Under the pieces are notes generated by a model. That model made no database searches and was not told the origin of the DNA. It saw only the letters and a list, made by a program, of their open reading frames with translations. From positions 567,233-631,232 of the forward strand of contig NZ_QJJZ01000001.1 in NCBI RefSeq assembly GCF_003201775.1: 64,000 bases of DNA. Direction: 5' to 3'. The DNA comes from Arenibacter sp. ARW7G5Y1 (lineage in GTDB: Bacteria > Bacteroidota > Bacteroidia > Flavobacteriales > Flavobacteriaceae). Position numbers and translations under genes: made by a program. Shown in pieces: positions 34,681 to 44,610 of the stretch; position 1 is the stretch's first letter; the number at the start of each line of letters is the position of its first letter.

Positions 34681-37600
34681 ATGGGGAAATTTATGATAAG
34701 GGGTAACCTTATTTTATTGGGAGTGTTATTGTTGGGGTCTTGTTCTCCCAAAAAGGAAATGGATAAAGAAGGCAAATTTAATGAGGATACCTTATTCACC
34801 TTATTGGCCTCCGAAAAAACAGGAATCGACTTTGTTAACGAGGTAGTAAACCAGAAAAACTTTAATATTTTTAAGTATAGAAATTTTTACAATGGCGGCG
34901 GAGTGGCGATTGGCGACATTAATAACGATGGTCTGCCCGATATATACCTTACCGGGAACATGGTTCCCAATAAGCTTTATTTGAACAAAGGAGGTCTCCA
35001 ATTTGAGGATATTTCCGAAAAAGCAGGTGTGCAAGGTAATAAACCTTGGTCTACAGGGGTAACTATGGTGGATATTAATAACGACGGATTATTGGACCTT
35101 TATGTTAGCAATGCGGGTAACATGGAGGGAAATAACCATGATAATGACCTCTATATCAATAATGGCGATCTTACTTTTACAGAAAAGGCAGCCGAATATA
35201 ATTTGGCTAAGACCGGATTTTCTACCCATGCCACGTTTTTTGACTATGATAAGGACGGGGATCTGGATGCTTATATCCTGAATAACAGTAATGTGCCCGT
35301 AAGTAGTCTGGGTTATGCGGAACAACGTGAGGTAAGGGCCCAGGATTGGGCAGGGGTTCCGGATATCTTTAAAGGCGTAGGTGATATGCTTCTTAGAAAT
35401 GACAACGGCAGTTTCGTGGATGTAAGTGAAAAGGCCGGTATTTATGGAAGTTTAATTGGCTTTGGACTGGGGGTAATGGTCAGTGATATTAATGGGGATC
35501 TATATCCGGATATCTACGTTTCAAATGATTTTTACGAAAGGGATTACCTCTACATAAATCAAAAAGATGGCACCTTTAAGGAGGAAATTGAACAATGGAC
35601 CTCCCATCTTAGTTTGTCGGCAATGGGTATAGACATGGCCGATATAAACAATGACGGATATGCGGATATCTTTATTACGGACATGCTGCCGGAAGGGGAC
35701 CAAAGGGTGAAATCGGTTATGGAGTTTGAAGGCTACAACGTCTTTAAATTAAAACAGAGCAAGGATTTTTACCAACAGTATATTCAAAATACCTTGCAGT
35801 TGAATAATGGAAACAATTCGTTTTCCGAAGTGGCTTATTACAGTGGGGTGGCCAAGACCGATTGGAGTTGGGCCGGACTCTTGTTCGATATGGATAATGA
35901 TGGTCTAAAGGATATTTACATAACCAATGGTATAAACCACGATTTGACAGACTTGGATTTTGTTGACTTTTTTGCCAATGAAATTATCCAGGAAATGGCA
36001 CTCACAGGAGAGAAACAATCCATAGATTCCATTATAGCTAAAATGCCCATTGCTCCCCAGCCTAATTACGCTTATAGGAACAATGGAGACATTACCTTTT
36101 CCAATGAAACCAAAAATTGGGGACTGGAATTGCCCAGTATGTCCAATGGTGCGGCATATGGTGATTTGGATAATGATGGTGATCTGGATATTGTGGTCAA
36201 CAATGTTAATATGGAGGCCTTTGTATATGAGAACCACAGCGAAAAAAAATCAGGGAACAATTATCTTAAATTAAAGTTTGAGGGTAAGGATGGGAATAAA
36301 TTTGCCATTGGAGCTACCGTGAAGCTTTACTTTGACAAGCAGGTAATAGTACAGGAATTAATGCCTTCCAGAGGGTTTCAATCCTCGGTGGATTATATAA
36401 TGACCATAGGCCTTGGCAAGAATAACACCATTGATTCCCTACAGGTGGTTTGGCCCGACGACCGTACGCAAAAATTCAGCGATATTAAAACCAATCAGTT
36501 CCTGACCCTTAAAAATTCCGAGGCACAGGAACTATTTGTTCCGAATAATAAAAGCATTGCCAACCCACTTTTTAAAGAATTGAGCAATTCCAAGCTTTTA
36601 GTGCACAAAGAGAATAATTACAATGATTTTGATTACGAAGGGCTGATCTCCAAAATGCTATCCCAAGAAGGACCGGCTTTGGCAGTGGCCGACGTAAATG
36701 CTGATGGTAATGAGGATATTTTTATAGGGGGCGGAGCCAATCAGGCCGGGGTACTCTATCTACATAATGGCAATGGAAGATTAACTACTGCCCTTCAAAA
36801 GGCCTTTGAAAAGGATATGGCACTTGAGGATACAGCGGCAGCCTTTTTGGATGTAGACGGTGATGGTGATATGGACCTTATGGTAGGTAATGGGGGAAAT
36901 CAGGTGGGTGATGAGAAACTCTATAGGGCAAGACTCTATATTAATAATGGTCAAGGAAGGTTTGAAGCTTCCTCTGAAATTTTGCCCAGTACCTTTAAGA
37001 ATATTGCCGTAATTACACCCCACGATTTTGATAATGATGGGGATATGGACGTATTTATTGGGTCTAGGAGTGTTGTAGGAAACTATGGCTTGGATCCTGA
37101 CCATTTATTCCTGGTTAATAACGGAAATGGTACTTTTACGGACGCTACCGAACGTCTAGCTTACGATACCAAACAGGCAGGTATGGTTACGGATGCTATT
37201 TGGGTAGATATGGATGGTGACCAGAAGAAAGATTTAATAACCGTAGCCGATTGGGGAAGACCGGTAATCTATAAGAACTCCGGTAAGAGAATGTCCAAGA
37301 TGAATACTGTATTGGATAGTTTAACCGGATGGTGGAATGTGGTGAGTGCAGAAGACCTGGACAATGATGGGGATTATGATTTGATTTTGGGAAATCAGGG
37401 GAGCAATGTACCCTATTCCTGTTCCAGGAAAAATCCAATGAAGTTATGGGTCAATGATTTTGATAATAATGGGACCATTGAACAAATTACCACTCGCAAT
37501 TTTGAGGGCAAGGATTACCCCATTCATCAAAAAAAGGAGTTGACGACCCAAATGGTGGCCTTGAAAAAACAAAACCTCAAAGCTTCGGAATATGCGAAAA

Positions 37601-38037
37601 GAACGATAGGGGAATTGTTTTCTGGCGAAACTTTCAATAAATCCATAGTAAAGGAAGGTACCATACAGGAATCGGTAATAGCAATAAATGAAGGGGGAGG
37701 GGAATTTACCATCAAAAAATTACCGGGACGAGTACAATTGTCCTGTGTTTGTGGAATCACCTGCACAGATGTTAATGGTGATGGCTATGTAGACCTTATT
37801 ATGGGCGGTAATAATTTTGAATTCAAGCCTCAATATTCTCGCCTGGATGCCAATTTTGGGAGTGTACTTTTGGGAAATGAAAAATTGGATTTTAAATGGC
37901 AAACGTACGATGAAAGCGGGTTTTTAATAAAAGAGGAAGTGAAGCATATTGAACAGTTTCAGGATAGCCATGGCAAACGGTTCATAATTGCCGCCATTAA
38001 TGATAACAAACCAAAAGTTTTTGCGCTGGATGAGTAG
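34681..38037 (+). CDS. FG-GAP/VCBS-repeat lipoprotein with ASPIC/UnbV domain (1)
   Basis: 1118 residues. Lipobox LLLGSC with Cys21. The chain is filled with calcium-loop FG-GAP repeats of the form D-x-N-x-D-G-x-x-D-I/L (DINNDGLPDIYL, DYDKDGDLDAYI, DLDNDGDLDIVV), expected to fold as beta-propellers: one set at about 70-520 and another at 660-1100. Between them, about 525-610, is the ASPIC/UnbV domain (KFAIGATVKLY, MPSRGFQSSVDY, SLQVVWPDDR). These large surface lipoproteins often follow susCD in flavobacteria; function unknown, possibly binding of carbohydrate or protein. The next gene starts inside its last codons. Confidence 0.9.
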   Translation: MGKFMIRGNLILLGVLLLGSCSPKKEMDKEGKFNEDTLFTLLASEKTGIDFVNEVVNQKNFNIFKYRNFYNGGGVAIGDINNDGLPDIYLTGNMVPNKLYLNKGGLQFEDISEKAGVQGNKPWSTGVTMVDINNDGLLDLYVSNAGNMEGNNHDNDLYINNGDLTFTEKAAEYNLAKTGFSTHATFFDYDKDGDLDAYILNNSNVPVSSLGYAEQREVRAQDWAGVPDIFKGVGDMLLRNDNGSFVDVSEKAGIYGSLIGFGLGVMVSDINGDLYPDIYVSNDFYERDYLYINQKDGTFKEEIEQWTSHLSLSAMGIDMADINNDGYADIFITDMLPEGDQRVKSVMEFEGYNVFKLKQSKDFYQQYIQNTLQLNNGNNSFSEVAYYSGVAKTDWSWAGLLFDMDNDGLKDIYITNGINHDLTDLDFVDFFANEIIQEMALTGEKQSIDSIIAKMPIAPQPNYAYRNNGDITFSNETKNWGLELPSMSNGAAYGDLDNDGDLDIVVNNVNMEAFVYENHSEKKSGNNYLKLKFEGKDGNKFAIGATVKLYFDKQVIVQELMPSRGFQSSVDYIMTIGLGKNNTIDSLQVVWPDDRTQKFSDIKTNQFLTLKNSEAQELFVPNNKSIANPLFKELSNSKLLVHKENNYNDFDYEGLISKMLSQEGPALAVADVNADGNEDIFIGGGANQAGVLYLHNGNGRLTTALQKAFEKDMALEDTAAAFLDVDGDGDMDLMVGNGGNQVGDEKLYRARLYINNGQGRFEASSEILPSTFKNIAVITPHDFDNDGDMDVFIGSRSVVGNYGLDPDHLFLVNNGNGTFTDATERLAYDTKQAGMVTDAIWVDMDGDQKKDLITVADWGRPVIYKNSGKRMSKMNTVLDSLTGWWNVVSAEDLDNDGDYDLILGNQGSNVPYSCSRKNPMKLWVNDFDNNGTIEQITTRNFEGKDYPIHQKKELTTQMVALKKQNLKASEYAKRTIGELFSGETFNKSIVKEGTIQESVIAINEGGGEFTIKKLPGRVQLSCVCGITCTDVNGDGYVDLIMGGNNFEFKPQYSRLDANFGSVLLGNEKLDFKWQTYDESGFLIKEEVKHIEQFQDSHGKRFIIAAINDNKPKVFALDE

Positions 38038-41000
38038 ATGTAATTTATATGTTTTCGTCGCCGTAGTCCTCTTGGGTTGTGGATCAAAGGAGGGTGAAAT
38101 TTTTAGGAATCCATCGCCCAGTGAAACGGGGATCCACTTTCAGAATACCGTTACCGAAACCGATGACCTGAATATTCTGGACTATCTGTATTTCTACAAT
38201 GGAGGTGGAGTGGCTATTGGGGATATCAATGGGGACGAATTGCCCGATATTTTTCTTTCCGGAAACCAAGTTGAGAATAAATTATACCTTAACGAGGGCA
38301 ACCTAAAATTTAGGGAGATTACGGATACTGCCGGTATTGCTGGGGAAAGTACCTGGAATACCGGAGCAATCATGGGCGATATAAATGGGGACGGTTTTAT
38401 GGATATTTACGTCTGTGCGGTAGTGGGGATTAATGGCTTTAATGGACATAATGAGCTTTATATAAATAATGGGGATACTACTTTTACGGAAAGCTCCGCC
38501 GAATTTGGATTGGATTTTGATACGTATAGTAGTTCCGCGGCCTTGTTGGATTATGATTTGGACGGGGATTTGGATATGTACCTACTCAATCATGCCGTAC
38601 ATACCCAGGAATCTTACGGAAAGGCCGAAGTAAGGAAAAAGAGAAATACACAGTCTGGGGACAGGCTACTGCGGAATGATGGAGGTGTTTTTGTAGATGT
38701 TAGCGAAGAAGCAGGTATTTACGGTGGCGCCAATGGATATGGACTGGGCATTGCCATAGCCGATTTTAATCAGGATGGATATCCGGATATCTATGTTGGG
38801 AACGATTTTCATGAGGATGATTATTATTACACGAACAATGGCGACGGTACATTTTCAGAACAATTGCGCAGTTTTTTTGGACATACCACCAAATTTTCCA
38901 TGGGCAATGACGTAGCAGATATTAACCACGATGGTTGGCCAGATATCATTTCTTTGGACATGCTTCCTGAAGATGAAAAGGTACTGAAGTCTTCCGAAGG
39001 CGATGATCTCACCCAAACCCAAATATTGCGGGTAGCCCGTTTTGGGTACCATTATCAGTATTCCAGGAACATGTTGTTTGTAAACCAGCATGACGCACCT
39101 TATTCCGAAACAGCGATACAAAGCGGAATTGCGGCTACAGATTGGAGTTGGAGTGCACTTTTCGGCGATTATGACCAAGATGGGGAACAGGATATCTTTA
39201 TTTCCAATGGTATACCCAAAAGACCCAACGATCTGGATTTTATAAAATTCGCTTCGGACGAACAAATAAAAAATAAGCTCAACAATACCAAACTTGTGGA
39301 CCAGCAGGCCATAGATATGATGCCTTCCGGAGTAACGCATAATTATGTTTTTAAAGGCGGGGAGGATATGAAGTATAAGGATATGTCCGGTATTTGGGCA
39401 GTCAAGGATACCCTAATTTCAGGCGCAACGGCCATGGCCGATTTGGACAATGATGGGGATCTGGATCTGGTAACCAATACGCTTAATACTGCAGTGGCAC
39501 TGTACATCAACAAAACGGATACCAAGGCCAATTATTTAAAGCTTAGGTTTAATTATACAGCGCAGAACAAATTTGGTATAGGCACCAAAGCTTTTGCCTA
39601 TGTAAATGGGAAATTGCAGTACAAGGAACTCTATACCGTTCGGGGATTCCAGGCCTCTTCCGAACCTATAATCCATTTCGGTTTTGGGGAGGAGATTAGA
39701 ATAGATTCCCTAAAAATAATTTGGCCAAATAGAACCTTTCAAGTCTTAAAAGAAGTGGCCACCAATCAGACCTTGGTTATTTCCCCAGAAAACACAAAAC
39801 CCTTCAATTATAGTTCCCTTAAGCCTTCTTCCAAGAAGATGTTCAATAAGCTTGATGATAACTTGGGAATAAATTTCACTCATGTGGAAGATAATTATCT
39901 GGATATCAACAGGCAAAAATTGATTCCCTATCAAATCTCAGATCGTGGTCCGGCATTGGCCATTGGAGACTTAAATAACGATGGGAAAAAAGATATTTTC
40001 TTTGGTGGGTCCAAATACATTCCCTCCAGAATATATTTACAAGGCGATACTACCTATTTGGAAAAAAGAATAGCGACTATTGCCAACGATTCCATAAAGG
40101 AGGATGTCACTGCAGTAATAGCCGACCTGGACAATGATGGGATGGCCGATCTTGCCATAGGAACCGGAGGCGGGGATTTTTATGACGAAATGCCTCCTTT
40201 GGCAGATAGTTATTACATTCAAACCACTACAGGTTTTGAGCCTGGTATGTTGCCCCGATATTTTGAAAATGCAGCCATAATACGGGAAGGTGATTTTGAC
40301 AATGACGGGGATTTGGATTTGTTTATTGGCAATAATGCCATAACCAATGATTTTGGTAATATCCCCAATTCCTTTTTGTTAAGGAATGACAAAGGTAGGT
40401 TCACCGCGGTAGAAAATAAGGAACTGCAAAAGGTAGGGATGGTCACCGATGCCGTCTGGACCGATTTTGACAATGACGGGGTCTTGGATTTAATAGTAGT
40501 TGGGGAATGGATGTCTCCAAAATTCTTTAAGAACAACAAAGGACAATTAATGGAAGTTTCACTTTTGGACCGAACTTATAATGGACTCTGGGAATGTATA
40601 ATACCCTTTGATATCGATAAGGACGGAGACTTGGATTATTTACTGGGGAATTGGGGGAACAATACCAAATTTAAGGCTTCGGATAAATATCCAATGAAAA
40701 TGTTCTATTCGGATTTTGACCAGAATGGAAGTACAGAAACTATCGTAGCTACTGAAAAAAACGGCAAATATTATCCCTTGGAAGGATTGGACGAATTATC
40801 GGCCCAAATGGTTGGCTTACGAAAGAAATTTTTGACCTATAAATCCTTTGCAGGAACATCTATAGAAAATATACTAGACAAAAATTCCCTTGCCAATTGT
40901 GACGTTCTGGAAGTAAATACGCTAGAATCCGGATATTTAGAGAATAATGGAGGGAAATATTCATTTGTTCCCTTCAAATCGGAATTACAGCTTGCACCAA

Positions 41001-41278
41001 TAAAGGCCTTTATAGAGTATGATTTTGATAAAGATGGGAATACGGAAATTCTGGCAGCTGGGAACTATTTTGGGATCAAGCCATATCACGGGAGGTTGGA
41101 TTCTTTCTCCGGAGCCTTGATAAAGGATAAAAATAATGTAATTTTGGGTAATAAATTGGGCCTTGAATTGGAACTTAAATCCGTTAGACATTTGAATACG
41201 ATAGATTTAAACGGTAAAACCTACCTCCTGGTTACTTTTAATAATGATAAGGCCCAGGTGTATGAATTTGGGGAATAA
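38030..41278 (+). CDS. FG-GAP/VCBS-repeat lipoprotein with ASPIC/UnbV domain (2)
   Basis: Start set at the ATG at 38030, which overlaps the end of the previous gene by 8 bases (ATGAGTAG) and leads straight to a lipobox (VAVVLLGC, Cys17); the longer frame from 37988 lies inside the upstream gene. 1082 residues with the same plan as its neighbour: FG-GAP calcium loops (DINGDELPDIFL, DYDLDGDLDMYL, DFDKDGNTEILA), a central ASPIC/UnbV domain at about 500-583 (GIGTKAFAYV, TVRGFQASSEP, SLKIIWPNR), then more repeats. The two are diverged paralogues. The overlap implies translational coupling and roughly equal amounts. Confidence 0.9.
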   Translation: MSRCNLYVFVAVVLLGCGSKEGEIFRNPSPSETGIHFQNTVTETDDLNILDYLYFYNGGGVAIGDINGDELPDIFLSGNQVENKLYLNEGNLKFREITDTAGIAGESTWNTGAIMGDINGDGFMDIYVCAVVGINGFNGHNELYINNGDTTFTESSAEFGLDFDTYSSSAALLDYDLDGDLDMYLLNHAVHTQESYGKAEVRKKRNTQSGDRLLRNDGGVFVDVSEEAGIYGGANGYGLGIAIADFNQDGYPDIYVGNDFHEDDYYYTNNGDGTFSEQLRSFFGHTTKFSMGNDVADINHDGWPDIISLDMLPEDEKVLKSSEGDDLTQTQILRVARFGYHYQYSRNMLFVNQHDAPYSETAIQSGIAATDWSWSALFGDYDQDGEQDIFISNGIPKRPNDLDFIKFASDEQIKNKLNNTKLVDQQAIDMMPSGVTHNYVFKGGEDMKYKDMSGIWAVKDTLISGATAMADLDNDGDLDLVTNTLNTAVALYINKTDTKANYLKLRFNYTAQNKFGIGTKAFAYVNGKLQYKELYTVRGFQASSEPIIHFGFGEEIRIDSLKIIWPNRTFQVLKEVATNQTLVISPENTKPFNYSSLKPSSKKMFNKLDDNLGINFTHVEDNYLDINRQKLIPYQISDRGPALAIGDLNNDGKKDIFFGGSKYIPSRIYLQGDTTYLEKRIATIANDSIKEDVTAVIADLDNDGMADLAIGTGGGDFYDEMPPLADSYYIQTTTGFEPGMLPRYFENAAIIREGDFDNDGDLDLFIGNNAITNDFGNIPNSFLLRNDKGRFTAVENKELQKVGMVTDAVWTDFDNDGVLDLIVVGEWMSPKFFKNNKGQLMEVSLLDRTYNGLWECIIPFDIDKDGDLDYLLGNWGNNTKFKASDKYPMKMFYSDFDQNGSTETIVATEKNGKYYPLEGLDELSAQMVGLRKKFLTYKSFAGTSIENILDKNSLANCDVLEVNTLESGYLENNGGKYSFVPFKSELQLAPIKAFIEYDFDKDGNTEILAAGNYFGIKPYHGRLDSFSGALIKDKNNVILGNKLGLELELKSVRHLNTIDLNGKTYLLVTFNNDKAQVYEFGE

Positions 41279-41358
41279 AAATTTAAATTGGTCTATCCCT
41301 TTTTATGTGGGCCTTGGATTAATAGCAATCTATGTATTATATGGACAAAAAAGTTAAA

Positions 41359-42705
41359 ATGAAACTATTTTTAAGATTATTTCTATTATTTGCAGTTGTC
41401 ATATCGTGTAACGAAAAAGAGGAGCCAATAGTTATTACATCCCAAGATCTCCATGGGTCTATCCATAAGGTTACGGAGGTTATGATCCACGATATTTTTT
41501 CACCCCCGGTAGCTAGTAGAATTTTCGCCTACCCCAATATAGCGGCCTATGAAATTGTGGCCCTTAACAATAGTGATTATAAATCATTGGTAGGGCAGGT
41601 AACCGATTTGACCCCCATACCGCTCCCAGCGGAGGATAAGCCTATCAATTATCAAATGGCGGCCCTAATTGCACATATGGAAATTAGCAAGCGTTTAATA
41701 TTTTCCGAGGATAAGATGGAGGTACATAGAGATAGTTTGTATGCAAATTGGCAAGATAAAAACATGGCAATGTTTAAGAACTCGGAGGAATATGGTTTGG
41801 CCGTGGCAAAGCATATTGGGGATTGGTTGGACAAGGATAATTACAAGCAGACCAGAACCATGCCCAAGTTTACCATTAATACCGACGATGATTCACGTTG
41901 GCAGCCCACCCCGCCTGCATATATGGATGGTATAGAGCCTCATTGGAGTAAAATAAGGCCCTTTGTTATCGACTCGGCCAATCAATTTGTGCCCGCTCCA
42001 CCTCCGGTATTTTCCATGGATAAAGAATCTGATTTTTACAGGGAAGTAAAGGAGGTGTATGATATTAGTCAAGAGATTACCGCCAAGGGGGATAGTTCGG
42101 AAGAGATAGCCATTGCAAAATTTTGGGATTGTAATCCCTATGTCTCAGTGACCAGGGGCCATTTAATGTTCGCAACCAAAAAGATTACCCCAGGGGCCCA
42201 CTGGATCGGGATTACCAAAATTGCTTGTGAGAAAACAAACTCGGATTTTGACAAAACAGTATTTGCCTATACCAAAACTTCAATGGCCATAGCAGATGCC
42301 TTTATAAGCTGTTGGGACGAAAAATATCGCTCTAATTTAATACGTCCGGAAACCGTGATAAATCAGTATATAGATGAAAACTGGGCACCAGTGTTGCAAA
42401 CACCACCATTTCCCGAGTACACCAGTGGACATTCTGTGGTCTCAGGAGCGGCAGCTACTGCCTTGACAAGTATTTTTGGGGATAATTTTGCGTTTGACGA
42501 CGATACCGAAATACCCTATGGCCTCCCTATAAGAAGTTTTACCTCCTTTAACCAGGCTGCAGATGAAGCCGCCATAAGTAGAATGTACGGAGGTATTCAT
42601 TATAGGGCAGCAGTGGAAGTAGGAGTAGGACAAGGTAGGGATTTGGGCAAATTTATTGTAAATAAACTGGAAATGACCGGGAACAAAGCATTGGTGTCCA
42701 AGTAG
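41359..42705 (+). CDS. Vanadium-dependent haloperoxidase/PAP2-type lipoprotein
   Basis: Start set at the ATG at 41359, preceded by an A-rich leader and leading to a lipobox (LFAVVISC, Cys17); ATGs at 41341 and 41332 are alternatives. About 448 residues. The vanadate/phosphate pocket is intact: KYRSNLIRP near 323-331, PEYTSGHSVVSG near 351-362 (SGH with the catalytic His), and SRMYGGIHYR near 406-415. Members are either haloperoxidases or acid phosphatases of the PAP2 clan; the mid-chain length and these motifs fit the vanadium-haloperoxidase-like group common beside FG-GAP/SusCD genes. Halide specificity cannot be read. 80 bases after the ASPIC gene, probably the same operon. Confidence 0.85.
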   Translation: MKLFLRLFLLFAVVISCNEKEEPIVITSQDLHGSIHKVTEVMIHDIFSPPVASRIFAYPNIAAYEIVALNNSDYKSLVGQVTDLTPIPLPAEDKPINYQMAALIAHMEISKRLIFSEDKMEVHRDSLYANWQDKNMAMFKNSEEYGLAVAKHIGDWLDKDNYKQTRTMPKFTINTDDDSRWQPTPPAYMDGIEPHWSKIRPFVIDSANQFVPAPPPVFSMDKESDFYREVKEVYDISQEITAKGDSSEEIAIAKFWDCNPYVSVTRGHLMFATKKITPGAHWIGITKIACEKTNSDFDKTVFAYTKTSMAIADAFISCWDEKYRSNLIRPETVINQYIDENWAPVLQTPPFPEYTSGHSVVSGAAATALTSIFGDNFAFDDDTEIPYGLPIRSFTSFNQAADEAAISRMYGGIHYRAAVEVGVGQGRDLGKFIVNKLEMTGNKALVSK

Positions 42706-42758
42706 TTTTTTCGACTCGGTTCACAGCAATTTTTTGCAGGTTTAAAAAATTACAATTA

Positions 42759-43655
42759 GTGAGAAACAAAATTGTTTATTTCGCAGCTTTCCTTCTTCTG
42801 GGGCCATTGCTCTGGTATCTGTTTGTAAAGCCTTATGACTATTCGGTATCCATTATATCCAAGACCTTTCCCGGTACCATTAATCAGAGTATAAAATTAT
42901 GGGGCAAGACCAATAAAAATACTGTGCTATTACAGGAGCAGGATTTTTTGAATATTGACCAGCAATTAAAGTTCAATGATTCTATATTTCAATATCAATG
43001 GAAAATAACTCCACTTAATGATTCTATCACAAAGTTAAAGGTATTTATAAAGGATGTAGATCATAGTGTGGCGAATAGAATTAAAATTCCGTTTTTCGAT
43101 ACGGGTTTTGAAAAAAGGACCAAAAGTACCATTTTGGACTTCAACAATATGCTAAAGGAGCATTTGGAAAGATTTAAGGTTACCGTTTTGGATTCTGTAC
43201 AACATCTTCCCGATACCTATTGTGCCTATATCCCAATAAAGGTTTCACAGTTGGGAAAAGCAAAGGGAATGATGCAAAATTATCCCATTTTAAGTACTGT
43301 GCTCGTAGATAATAATGTGGAATTAAATGGTAGGCCATTTTTGGAAATTACCAACTGGAATAGAAAGGTAGACAGCGTTTCCTATAATTTTTGTTATCCA
43401 ATTATCAAAAGTGATAGCCTACCGCAAAATGATTTAATAAAATATAAGAAATTTGAGGGAGTAAGGGGGCTAAAAGCTACTTATAACGGAAATTATATTA
43501 CCTCTGACCGTGCATGGTACGCCTTATTGGACTACGCCAAAAGGAAAGGAATGGAGGTGTGGGAAAGACCTGTTGAAGTATTTTTTAGCAATCCAAATTT
43601 TGGGGGAAACGAACTGGACTGGATAGCCGAAATTTATATGCCCCTCAAAGAATAA
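42759..43655 (+). CDS. Membrane-anchored protein with GyrI-like effector-binding domain
   Basis: 298 residues from a GTG start at 42759. One N-terminal membrane segment (residues 5-23), a SRPBCC-like region (about 25-145) and a C-terminal GyrI-like/AraC effector-binding domain (about 150-298). The last part, RAWYALLDYAKRKGMEVW and then WIAEIYMPLKE, is the typical end of that domain. GyrI-like domains bind small hydrophobic or cationic ligands. There is no DNA-binding domain, so it is not a regulator itself. 53 bases after the haloperoxidase gene, possibly co-transcribed. Confidence 0.72.
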   Translation: MRNKIVYFAAFLLLGPLLWYLFVKPYDYSVSIISKTFPGTINQSIKLWGKTNKNTVLLQEQDFLNIDQQLKFNDSIFQYQWKITPLNDSITKLKVFIKDVDHSVANRIKIPFFDTGFEKRTKSTILDFNNMLKEHLERFKVTVLDSVQHLPDTYCAYIPIKVSQLGKAKGMMQNYPILSTVLVDNNVELNGRPFLEITNWNRKVDSVSYNFCYPIIKSDSLPQNDLIKYKKFEGVRGLKATYNGNYITSDRAWYALLDYAKRKGMEVWERPVEVFFSNPNFGGNELDWIAEIYMPLKE

Positions 43656-43721
43656 AAGGAAATAAGGATGAGCAGGATTAAAATGCTGGCTGCCCACCAA
43701 AATAATTAAATTTTTATTGGG

Positions 43722-44582
43722 ATGAAAAAATACCTGTTACTGTTGCTTTGGGGAACCATGGTTAGCTGTGCCAGTAATTATGGACAATTGACCTATGTAA
43801 CCAAACTTCCCCATAAATTAACGGAGAATTCGGGTATGGTCCCTGCCAAGGATTCAACGGTTTGGTTCGTCCTGGATAGAGGTAATCCGGATAAAATTTA
43901 TCAAGTGAATTATGAGGGAGACCTAATAAGGGAATTAAAAGTTAAGAATGCCAAAAATCACGATTGGGAAGATATGGCTAGGGATGAAAACGGCAATGTA
44001 TTTATAGGGGATTTTGGCAATAATAGCAACGACAGGAAGAATTTGGCCATTTATAAAATTCCCGATCCCAATGCCGAGGAGGGAGATAATATTGAAGCGG
44101 TAAAGATTGAATTTAATTATCCTGAACAAAAAGACTTTCCTCCAAAAAAGAGCAAATTGCTCTTTGATGCAGAGTCATTTTTTTATTGCGATAGCAACTT
44201 CTATATCGTAACCAAGAATAGGACGCAACCTTTTAACGGGGAAGCTTTATTGTACAAAGTACCTGCAGAGGAAGGTAAACACAAAGCCCAATATTTAGGG
44301 TCGTTTGTTCCTCCAAAAGGAAAAGTAAACGGGCAGATAACCTCTGCCGACATTTCTCCTGATGGTAAGACCATAGTGTTGTTGGGCAATGGCACTTTAT
44401 GGGTGTTTACAGATTTTGTTTTGGATAATTTCTTCGATAGTGGGACGCTAAAAACAATAGACTTGGGTGTCTATACGCAATTGGAATCCGTTTCTTTTAT
44501 CAATAACGGCACCATACTGCTATCGGATGAGGAGTCAGGGAAAACTGGAAGAAATTTATATTCTTTTGTGTTGGACAACTAA
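43722..44582 (+). CDS. Predicted beta-propeller lipoprotein
   Basis: 286 residues with a lipobox (LWGTMVSC, Cys16). The mature part has blade-like repeats (VWFVLDRGNPDKIYQV, NVFIGDFGNNSNDRKN, DISPDGKTIVLLGNG) suggesting a six-bladed NHL/SdiA-regulated-like propeller. I do not recognise a catalytic motif. Probably surface or periplasmic. It ends 28 bases before the end of the convergent 3.7-kb gene, and 66 bases separate it from the GyrI-like gene. Confidence 0.7.
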   Translation: MKKYLLLLLWGTMVSCASNYGQLTYVTKLPHKLTENSGMVPAKDSTVWFVLDRGNPDKIYQVNYEGDLIRELKVKNAKNHDWEDMARDENGNVFIGDFGNNSNDRKNLAIYKIPDPNAEEGDNIEAVKIEFNYPEQKDFPPKKSKLLFDAESFFYCDSNFYIVTKNRTQPFNGEALLYKVPAEEGKHKAQYLGSFVPPKGKVNGQITSADISPDGKTIVLLGNGTLWVFTDFVLDNFFDSGTLKTIDLGVYTQLESVSFINNGTILLSDEESGKTGRNLYSFVLDN

Positions 44583-44610
44583 ACCGATTGCAAAAACTTA
44601 CAGTACTGCA

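Noticed and set aside
38000-38037. Frameshift splitting one giant FG-GAP protein
   Set aside because: The second frame begins with its own start codon and a full lipoprotein signal, so these are two genes with a coupling overlap.
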